DNA of 64,000 nucleotides from Deinandra increscens subsp. villosa (Eukaryota; Streptophyta; Magnoliopsida; Asterales; Asteraceae). Below, one piece after another: positions 55,655-64,000 of the stretch. Every line of letters starts with the position of its first letter. The first letter of the stretch is position 1. A program made the position numbers and the translations under genes. Under the pieces are notes generated by a model. That model was not told the origin of the DNA and searched no databases. It worked only from the letters and a program-made list of their open reading frames with translations. The stretch lies in NCBI GenBank assembly GCA_039602395.1, contig JBCNJP010000013.1:27625993-27689992 (forward strand), in the 5' to 3' direction.

Positions 55655-57162
55655 TCTTGATTAAAGCACCTAGAAAGGATGGTCTATATACTCTGGATAT
55701 GGCACATACAACATCTAAGGATGGTATCACCTGCCTTATATCCAAGGCTTCTATAGATGAATCAAATTTATGGCACAGAAGATTAGGTCATGTAAATTTC
55801 AAAACTATGAACAAACTGGTCAAACTTAATTTGGTCAAAGGTTTACCAACTAAAATATTCACATGTACTGAACAATGTATTGCTTGTCTAAAAGGAAAGC
55901 AACACAAATCTTTCCACAGGCCTAAATTGGAAAGCTCTATCTCAAGTCCTTTAGAATTACTACATATGGACTTATTTGGTCCTACAAGAGTAAAGAGCTT
56001 AGGGGGAAAATCTTATTATTTTGTAATAACTGATGATTTTTCAAGATACACCTGGGTATTCTTTCTTGCAACCAAAGATGAAACCTCAGAGATTTTAATA
56101 ACACTAATCACTCAGCTTGAAAATCAGTCTAATTTAAAAGTCAAAACAATAAGAAGTGACAAAGGTACAGAGTTTAAAAATAATGTGTTAAACTCCTTCT
56201 GTGAAGAAAAAGGAATTGCTAAACAATTCAGTGCATCTAGAACTCCTCAGCAAAATGGTGTTGCTGAGAGAAGAAATAGAACCTTAATTGAGGCTGCAAG
56301 ATCTAAGTTGGCTGAATCAAAATTACCTGTAACATTTTGGGCTGAAGCAGTAAACACTGCATGTTATGTACAAAACAGGATTTTAATTGTAAAAGGTCAA
56401 AACAAGACACCTTATGATATTTGGAGAAAAATAAAACCCAACATACATTTTCTTAAATCATTTGGCTGTCCTGTAACAATACTGATAACCAATGAACAAC
56501 TGTCAAAATTTGCTGAAAAAGCTGTAGATGGTTATTTTGTGGGATACTCTGGTGTCTCTAAGGCATACAGAGTATATAACACCAGTTCTAAAATTATTGA
56601 AGAAACCATAAATGTGGTATGTAATGTAAAGTCAAAGAACAATTTTAGAACTGAGCCCTCATGGTTATTTGATATTGATTCACTAACCACTGCTTTCAAT
56701 GTAACTATTGATAAGCCTCTTGGTGAAAATATGCAGACAGAAGATCTTCAAAATATTACAAATGGAAGGTTCAAAGGTGTTGATCCTCCATTCTTCTCAT
56801 CTGTCAGCACAAAACCTTATGTCTCAGCAACCAGTTTCAACCTAACTCCAGAAGATGTTATTCAATTCAATTCTGATGGAACACCTATTCCTCATATTAC
56901 AGTTGAATCAGAACAACCAGCTGAAAATCATCTGGTAACTCATCAAGACACTGCTATAAGTCTTGGAAACTCAAGAAACAAAAGTGATTTGAACAAAAAG
57001 TCACAGGCTTCAATAGAAAATCAGATAGGATGTAGCAACTCAGCCTCCACTTTACCTGAAGGCTTTAGCTCACCTACTCCTACTGATGACATTAATGAAG
57101 AAATCAATGAGCTTGTTGCCTCACAAATTCAAGATGTTCAAGAATCACCTTCTTCAACTTAA
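55651..57162 (+). CDS. Element F integrase
   Basis: 503-codon open frame: zinc domain HRRLGH ... CIACLKGKQHK, catalytic HMDLFGP, SDKGTEF (Gly-neighbour Asp-Lys variant of the usual DNG) and VAERRNRT, then FWAEAVNTACY and GYFVGYS region, and a long variable linker. It is the least damaged enzyme domain of a Copia element in the window, though its upstream and downstream partners are broken. Confidence 0.88.
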   Translation: MILIKAPRKDGLYTLDMAHTTSKDGITCLISKASIDESNLWHRRLGHVNFKTMNKLVKLNLVKGLPTKIFTCTEQCIACLKGKQHKSFHRPKLESSISSPLELLHMDLFGPTRVKSLGGKSYYFVITDDFSRYTWVFFLATKDETSEILITLITQLENQSNLKVKTIRSDKGTEFKNNVLNSFCEEKGIAKQFSASRTPQQNGVAERRNRTLIEAARSKLAESKLPVTFWAEAVNTACYVQNRILIVKGQNKTPYDIWRKIKPNIHFLKSFGCPVTILITNEQLSKFAEKAVDGYFVGYSGVSKAYRVYNTSSKIIEETINVVCNVKSKNNFRTEPSWLFDIDSLTTAFNVTIDKPLGENMQTEDLQNITNGRFKGVDPPFFSSVSTKPYVSATSFNLTPEDVIQFNSDGTPIPHITVESEQPAENHLVTHQDTAISLGNSRNKSDLNKKSQASIENQIGCSNSASTLPEGFSSPTPTDDINEEINELVASQIQDVQESPSST

Positions 57163-57442
57163 AATACCAGAATTAGTGCTTATGAATGAGTTTACTCCAC
57201 TAAACCTTTCTGAGCCTAATTGTCATCAAGAATTCCCACCTACTTACAACTCTAGAATTTTGAAAAATCATCCTCTAGAGAATGTTATAGGAGAAGTGGA
57301 AGCACCTGTACTCACAAGAAGAAAATCAACTGATGCAAACATCTGTCTACATGCATGCTTCTTGTCATTGGAGCAACCAAAGAAAATAAATGAAGCTTTA
57401 AGAGAAAACAGTTGGATTGAAGCCATGCAAGAAGAACTACTT
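57163..57442 (+). pseudogene. Element F start of RT, cut by element G
   Basis: Encodes the linker and NSWIEAMQEELL, the start of Copia RT, then stops at the LTR of element G. Confidence 0.8.
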
Positions 57443-57546
57443 TGTTGGGCTATACTTTAGAGGCATGAACATTAGATGTGGGCTTGTTTATTATTGGGCT
57501 TATGGGCTTAGAATATATTACGATTTGGGCCATGTGGGCCGGTTAT

Positions 57547-58046
57547 NNNNNNNNNNNNNNNNNNNNNNNNNNNNNNNNNNNNNNNNNNNNNNNNNNNNNN
57601 NNNNNNNNNNNNNNNNNNNNNNNNNNNNNNNNNNNNNNNNNNNNNNNNNNNNNNNNNNNNNNNNNNNNNNNNNNNNNNNNNNNNNNNNNNNNNNNNNNNN
57701 NNNNNNNNNNNNNNNNNNNNNNNNNNNNNNNNNNNNNNNNNNNNNNNNNNNNNNNNNNNNNNNNNNNNNNNNNNNNNNNNNNNNNNNNNNNNNNNNNNNN
57801 NNNNNNNNNNNNNNNNNNNNNNNNNNNNNNNNNNNNNNNNNNNNNNNNNNNNNNNNNNNNNNNNNNNNNNNNNNNNNNNNNNNNNNNNNNNNNNNNNNNN
57901 NNNNNNNNNNNNNNNNNNNNNNNNNNNNNNNNNNNNNNNNNNNNNNNNNNNNNNNNNNNNNNNNNNNNNNNNNNNNNNNNNNNNNNNNNNNNNNNNNNNN
58001 NNNNNNNNNNNNNNNNNNNNNNNNNNNNNNNNNNNNNNNNNNNNNN
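57547..58046. other. Assembly gap of exactly 500 N
   Basis: The round length suggests a placeholder, so real distance is unknown. Confidence 0.98.
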
Positions 58047-58130
58047 CCATATACTTCCAAACTTTCACTTTTCTTCACTACCTGCTCATACTTCTCCGAT
58101 TTTGTTCATCTTCAAACAAACATCAAACAA

Positions 58131-59757
58131 ATGGCACCGAAAGCTAAGAAAGGGGAATCATCATCCGATACGAATGCCCTATTCCATGCTGACCCAATAC
58201 AGTTGCTCTACTGTCAAAAACATAGAAGAGCTCTATGTTTCATGAAATGATTGATTTTCTAAAAGCATCACAAATATGCTACGCACCTACAGTTTATCCA
58301 AATATTTGCGAAGTTGTGATTACAGAATTTTGGCAAAATGCCTCAAGGACAAAAATAGATGAAGGAGTGTATGAAGTACACTTAAAAGTTCAAGGTCACG
58401 AGGTAACAATTACTGAAGAAGTCATCCGAACACATCTGAAGTTCAATGACCAAGGAGGATACAAATAAGTGCCATCCTCTGCATATTTGCAACCTTAAGG
58501 GCTGTAGGGTATGGGGGATCAGACAAAAAGTTAAAGAAATCACAATTGCCATAATGGAGATTTCTTGCACACATGATCTTCGCAAATTTATCCTCAAAGA
58601 AGAGTGTTGATGAACTCTTTTCAGTTCAGGCCTCAGCTTTTCATGCTTTGGTACAAGGTCAAAATTTTAATTTTTATAGAATGGTGATGGATGGGATGGT
58701 GGATAATTTAAAACCTAACAATGCTCACTTCTTTCATATGTATCCCAGTTTTTTGCAGCACATTTTAAGGTGTTTGATACCCAACTTAAAAATATCAAAT
58801 AAAATTTATCAATTAAGGGTACCAAATGAAAAATTATTTTCATATATGTCAAGCAATGAAAAGAACAAAGGGTATACATGTGTGGACACTGACCATCCTA
58901 TACATGTGCCAAGACCTGCAGTGGGTGCACCAGTGGTGCAACTACAGGCAAATCATGAGCTTATTGCTCTAGTTGACAACCCTTTGTTACCAGTAGTGGT
59001 TCAACCCCCAACTGCCAATCTTTCCTCTTCCAAACAAGTCCCACCTAAAAAGAGAAAGAGACACTCAAAATTTGTCAATATTTTAACCATTTCATCCACT
59101 CCCAATGATCCAGAGAATCCTGAAAAAGAGGGTGCAAGGTCTACTCCACCTGTGCAACCCATAGCCACCCAGACTATAAGCCCTGTCAAGGACAAAGTCC
59201 CTAGACAGAAAAGAGCCAAAAGGGATAGCCAAGCAACAGGTGATTCTCCTAAAGGATATGAACCTATAGGGTGGAATGTACTTCCCTCATTCACTAGGAA
59301 AACTCCAACAAGACCAAGCCAATTTACACCTCAAAGTGAAGGTGATGACATTTTTTGTACTTCTTATGATACACTATCTCCAGAAACCATATTTGCAGGA
59401 GATGTGTTGAAGAGTCTCAAGGAAAAATCACCCCAACCACACTTTGGTAAGGATTTCAGCCATAGGAGTATAGACATAGCTAATGTGAAAAGGGTTGCCA
59501 CTACACTTGAATCCCCACTGGATCCATTGGACAGTGGTAACATAGATATGACCCAATTCATGGCAACTAGACCAATCTCTAACCCAAAGGCACCTTTAGT
59601 GGCGCCCAAGGAAAATGAGGATGTGACTAGGAATCCCAGGAGCCAAGACAACCAGGGTGAGGGATATGATCAAGCAAGGCTTGATGGTCCTTCTTTGCTC
59701 AAGGATATTGGTTTCAAACCAATGGAGAGAAAGTTTTCACTAAATGAATCAACGGTT
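58131..59757 (+). pseudogene. Element G 3' ORF, N-terminal and middle part
   Basis: ATG at 58131 (MAPKAKKGESSS). Frameshifts near 58235 and 58470-58570. The domain TEFWQNAS ... VTITEEVIRTHL, then SAFHALVQGQNFNFYRMVMDGM and FFHMYPSFLQHIL parallels the first half of the element E 3' ORF. After it come a Pro-rich region with PPKKRKRHSK (nuclear-localisation-like) and a Ser/Pro/Thr-rich tail. I recall similar proteins in Asteraceae annotations under a longin-like label, which I would not rely on. Confidence 0.65.
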
Positions 59758-60115
59758 TGTAGAAGCATATTCCTATGCTAGCGTGTGTCTCGTGTATTGT
59801 ATCTAATCTAGAGCATCTGTGTGAGTAATATAGTCACTGGCCGTATCATATGCACCGCCGGACCAGATGGTCCGAGCGGACCAGATGGTCCGCTGGTGGT
59901 CCGCTGGCCTGTTGACTAAGTGACTATAAATAGGCCGTGTTAGAGAGAGTTAGAAAGCTCTGTCATTTGCAACATCTTAACTGTGTGTAAACTGAGTGTG
60001 TTTCTCTATCTACATTGTAATCTCTGAGTGAATCAATAAAGCAAAGCTTTATTTACTTCTTGTTGCTATCCGATTACCGAATCATGCAGTAGTAAGATCA
60101 TCTCGTGATTCTACA
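59758..60115 (+). repeat. 5' LTR of element H
   Basis: 358 bp, TGTAGAAGC to GATTCTACA, closely related to the block B LTR. U3 has CGGACCAGATGGTCCG twice in a row near 59862-59895. TATAAATAG near 59926. Confidence 0.9.
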
Positions 60116-60117
60116 AG

Positions 60118-60129
60118 TGGTATCAGAGC
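60118..60129 (+). other. Primer-binding site of element H
   Basis: TGGTATCAGAGC two bases after the LTR. Confidence 0.93.
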
Positions 60130-60836
60130 ATTCCAGGATGCTCTACTGCTGTGATTTGGTAAGTTTTTCGGATTCTAGAGAGAGAAAGTTTGGGTTTTCT
60201 ACATTTTTCATCAATTTTTCATAATTCTAAGTGATTCCGAGGATAAAAATGATTTCTGGATGTTACTGGAGTGTTTTTGCATCATACTGATCCAGTTTCT
60301 AGCTTAAATTGTCGAAATCTGTGAAAATCAGCCAATTTCAGTTTCATTTACATTTGGTCCGCCGGTTGAACATTTGGTCCGCCGTTTGATCCGCCCCGAC
60401 AATCTTCATCAGCTAATCCGCGGCAGTTTCAGCGTATCAGTGTGATCTGCTGAAAAATCTGGTCCGCCGTATCAGTGTTGGTCCGCCGTATCAACATCTG
60501 ATCCGTCGAAGATATCTGGTCCGCTGGAACATAATTGGTCCGTTGAGAGTATTTTGTTCCGGTGAGCAAATTTGATCCGCTGGTTTATCTGATCCGGAAT
60601 TTGGTCCGCTGGAATTGTTGGTCCGTTGGCAGAAAACATATCTTCACAAAAACTGACGTAACTTGCAAACCGTTTGGAGTTACGGAACCCAATACCAGCC
60701 AAAACGTTCGTCTTTCCGAGATCTAGACGTGTACTCACCTGAAAGGTCTGTACCTTTAAGTTTGACTCCCAAAATCCGCTTGGAAGACGCCCGTTTTTCA
60801 GTTTTAAGTTTCCGCGTTCGATATTGAAATTTCAAA
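60130..60836 (+). promoter_or_regulatory. Element H leader with GGTCCGC / GATCCG array
   Basis: About 14 copies of (G/A)(G/A)TCCG followed by C, T or G between 60355 and 60635, mixed with GCGTATCAG. Untranslated. Confidence 0.78.
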
Positions 60837-63800
60837 ATGAGCAATTTTCACGCTTTTTCAGTTGTTCAATCATCAATGCAAGCCATATTGAACTATGATA
60901 ACGAGATAGGAACAACTCAGAAAGTTCCTAAGTTACTTCGATTGGAGGATTATGAGAATTGGAAGCAACGATTTGAATCATTTGTTAATGCTCTTGACAT
61001 TGATCTGTGGATTTCTATTGAACAAGATTATACATATCCTAAGAAAAATGGAGAACCAATTCAATGAAGTGATCTTGATGAAGATCAAAGGAAAGTTTAT
61101 GCCAGAGAAAAGAAAACTTATGCAAATCTCACAATGGCATTACCAAGAGAACTCTTGCATCAATTCAAAAATTGCACAACATCAAAAACTTTATGGGATG
61201 CATTGAAGGATAGATGTGCAGGAAACGAGCAATATAAGAAGAGTCGAAAGAAAGTTATGTTAAAGGAGTTTGATAACTTTCAGCATTGTGAAAAAGAGAG
61301 TATTGCAGATTTGATTTCTAGATTTTCCCATCTGATTAATGAACTTGATGTTGTAGGAGTCCAGAAAGAAAAAGATGACTTGAAGGAAAAATTTCTGGAA
61401 GCTTTACCGGAAACATGGGAGAATTTTGTTATGATGCTTGCTAATGATCCAAATTATTCAAGTTGGACTTTCAATCAATTATTAAGCAAGTTACAAGCTC
61501 GAGAAATGGAATTACTTGTAAAGAAGTCAGCAATTCCATCAGTTCAGAATCCTGCAGTTTATTTTGGAGAGAATTCTGCTACTGTCCATGCTAAAGCTAA
61601 ATCAAATTCTGTTTCAAGCAGTAATCCACCAGTAACAGCATTTCTTGCTGGGAAGTCAGATAATGCTGGTTATTCTTCAGGCTGCAGTTTTACTATTCCT
61701 GATAAATCTTCAAGCAAGTCAACTTTTAATCAAGCAACCGAAGATCTAGCTGCTTTGCTATCTGCTTTTATATCTTCTTCGTCTGGAGCTATATTTAATC
61801 AAATTGGTCAGTCTTGGTTGTATGGCGAGGATTTAAATCATTTGGATGACGATCAATTGAATAAACTTGATTTGGAATGGCAATTTGCTATGGTCGTGGA
61901 AAAAGGAAAGAGATTTATGAAGAAACATGGTAAGACATCTATTTTTCAAGGACAAACACTTGGTTTGGATAGAGAAACGATTAAATGTTTTAAATGTGCC
62001 AAACATGGACATTTTGCTCGCGATTGTCCTACCAAGTCATCTGACAAGGATATTTCCAATAAGAGTGGTCAAGATAAAGATGTTAAAGCTATGATATCTC
62101 AAACTGATGAAGGTTATGATTGGGCTAAAGATTTTCCAGATGAATCTGCATTCGTAGTTCATTCTCAAGATAGTTATGCATTGATGGCAAATATTGAGGT
62201 TGAATCGAGTGGGTATATATCTGAGACCAGTAAATCTGACTCACGTCATTCTGATTCTGAAATAAGTGGTTACGAATCCGTGTGTGAATTTTGTTCACAA
62301 AAGGATAGTCGAATTCAAGGTTTGATAAAGGAAATAGAATGTCAATCGGTTGAAATCAAAAGAAAGGATGAAGAGTTGGAGAGTTTCATCAAGAAGTGTC
62401 AGGAATTTAATGAAGTTTGCAAAACAAATGCAGAGTTACTCAAAGGAAAGAGTGTGTTGGTGACAGAATTAGCAAATGTTCAGAAACAATTGTCAGAAAG
62501 CTATATTCAGAATGATCAACAAAAGTTACAACTTCAACACGAGAATGATGAGTTCATGTCAAGAATTGTCAAGCTTACTTCTATCAATGAAAAGCTGGTC
62601 AAGGAGGTTGAAGAATATAAGTCTCAAGCTCAAGATGTTAGTGAAGATTTTGAACAGTTATTTCAAAAATCTGTCAAAAAGGTTGAAGTACTTCAGACAT
62701 CGAATGATGAACTTCAGAAGGCATTGGATGAAGTTACTGCTGATAGAACTCAATATCAGATTGTTCAGTCTGAATTGCAGGACACAATCATTTCTTTGAA
62801 GAAAGATAAAACTTTATTAACAAGGAATATTGAGATCTATAAGGAAAGAGTGGATAAAATTACCAAAGAAGTGCATGCTGCTCATGATGGGATGAGACGA
62901 GAAAAATCATTAGTCAACAACACATCTGAGAAATTGATTCAATCAGAAAAGGTTCTTGCTGAAGCTCAAAAGACCATAGCTGATTTAAATGTTGAAATTC
63001 TGGATCTTAATCGTCAATTGCATAACTTGAAGAATTCTCATTCGTTTACAAGTTATTTGTGTCAAGACGACAACTTCAAAAATGTATTTGGAGGTGATGA
63101 TTTTAATCAAATTCCTCATCGAGTGATTCAAACAGAGCCTGTTGTTGATTTGAGCACTCCAGTGGTAAACCAAGATTATTCTGAATTTGTATCTGAGAAT
63201 CTGGAGGCGAAGAATTCCAAAATTTGCAACAAAAAGGTAATCTCTGCCACATCTGATACATCTATGTTTGTTAAATTTGTTTCAAGTGAAGGTGGTGTTT
63301 TTGGCAAAGAAATATCTAATGGCGAAAAAGTTGAGAAGAATGAAAAGAAGTTGAATGAAGCAGAAGTGGATGCTAGGTTGGTTGAAGAAAACAATTTGAA
63401 AGGCATTAAAGCTAAATTTACAAAGGCTGCTACATCTGGTTCTTCAGGGTCTACAATAGATGTATCCAAACTACCTGGTTACAACCAATCTGGGTTGGGT
63501 AGTCAAGGCAAGAAGATTCCAAAGTAGCAGAACATGCCAAAGAAGGTTCAGAAGGAAAAGAAGGATACTAACTTGGAGCAAATATATCATCTAGCTCAAG
63601 TATTCATTTCAACAATGGAGAAAGGATTTGGAGGGAAGCAAAAGAAGAAAGTTTCATCTGCAGGTTCACCGAACGAATCTTCTTCATCTGGTTCTAATGC
63701 TACACTTCAGAGTCCAACATCAAAATGGGTACATTCTAACCGGTTTCAGGTTTTTGATGATATTTCTGATGAGTCTGAATTTTCTGATAAATGTCATCCA

Positions 63801-64000
63801 GTTTAGGACAAGTCACAACCTAAACGATCATATCCTTTGTGCTATCACTGTCGCCAAAAGGGACATCTAGCACAAAATTGTCTTGTCACTGTTAAAAGAA
63901 AATTTTCTGGAAAAACTGCCACGATAATTGATGAATCCGGCAGAATTTTTACTGACTCACCAACATCACATTTTGAATCAAAAAGTAATTCAGTTTTCAA
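60837..64000 (+). pseudogene. gag: Element H Gag, one frame with three stops, 3' partial
   Basis: ATG at 60837 (MSNFHAFSVVQSS). One frame runs to the window edge, interrupted only by TGA 61065-61067, TAG 63525-63527 and TAG 63804-63806. Residues 15-240 are the Copia Gag region; knuckle CFKCAKHGHFARDC near residue 382; long coiled coil about 500-720; second knuckle CYHCRQKGHLAQNC near residue 1002. Clearly homologous to block B Gag. The last stop lies between the two knuckles' regions, so no full-length product is expected without readthrough. Confidence 0.88.

Larger units (their letters stand above)
38512..57442 (+). mobile_element. Element F: Copia element interrupted by E and G
   Basis: 5' LTR 38512-39180, primer site, gag (split by element E), protease, integrase and the first residues of RT, where element G is inserted at 57443. 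RT, RNase H and 3' end are not in the window. Left flank ACACG. LTR ends resemble element D. Confidence 0.85.
57443..59757 (+). mobile_element. Element G: LTR piece, gap, 3' ORF
   Basis: LTR start TGTTGGGCTATAC at 57443, GGGCTTG/GGGCC-rich U3 to 57546, 500 N, then a 3' ORF that is interrupted by element H at 59758. Whatever lies between LTR and 3' ORF is hidden by the gap. Confidence 0.6.
59758..64000 (+). mobile_element. Element H: 5' part of a Sirevirus-like Copia element
   Basis: LTR, primer site, leader and gag are present; the rest lies beyond the right edge. Inserted in the element G 3' ORF; left flank CGGTT. Confidence 0.85.

Noticed and set aside
1..64000. tRNA or rRNA genes
   Set aside because: TGGTATCAGAGC sites are primer-binding sites next to LTRs, not tRNA genes; no rRNA sequence recognised.

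Overview
The window is plant nuclear repeat DNA: a stack of nested LTR retrotransposons with no host gene I can support. Primer-binding sites matching initiator tRNA-Met (TGGTATCAGAGC), very large Gag proteins with coiled coils and two CCHC knuckles, multiple polypurine tracts and an extra ORF before the 3' LTR point to Copia elements of the Sirevirus type. Two further elements are Ty3/Gypsy of the Tat type (two RNase H domains, antisense extra ORF). The combination suggests a eudicot, and the style of the 3' ORF suggests Asteraceae; that taxonomic call is inference.

Layout. (1) 1-20578, minus strand: Gypsy copy 1 (5' LTR 20129-20578; 3' LTR outside the window), split at 3678-15110 by a recently moved, pol-less chimeric Copia element (element A). 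Element A holds a sense gag, an antisense block from a relative (block B: protease piece, gag, LTR, hairpin array) and a sense 3' ORF. (2) 20579-20834: Copia RNase H fragment of element D. (3) 20835-28784, plus strand: Gypsy copy 2, head to head with copy 1, making a giant inverted repeat. (4) 28785-31334: 3' ORF and LTR of element D, interrupted by a clean solo LTR (29617-30124, duplication GAAGA). (5) 31335-34360: pol-less element C (decayed gag, hairpin array, 3' LTR). (6) 34361-38511: old Gypsy-like LTR sequence. (7) 38512-57442: element F, with element E (40268-53242, duplication CCAAA) inserted exactly in its zinc-knuckle codons. (8) 57443-59757: element G, containing a 500-N assembly gap. 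(9) 59758-64000: 5' part of element H (LTR, leader, very long gag).

No element looks autonomous: every pol is frameshifted, stopped, truncated or absent. The coding relics are Gag (capsid), protease, integrase, reverse transcriptase and RNase H, plus two accessory proteins: the spliced antisense ORF of the Gypsy copies and the 3' ORF of the Copia elements.

The most unusual signal is non-coding. Three elements carry tandem imperfect hairpins between the gag/pol region and the 3' end, with a shared internal loop (CUCUG on one side, ACCUG on the other) and stems that change in compensating pairs. In addition, almost every LTR family has its own short motif reused as inverted pairs or direct arrays in U3, in the 5' leader, between gag and protease, or just before the 3' ORF; several of these hairpins also show base-pair covariation. 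I know of no described function for either.
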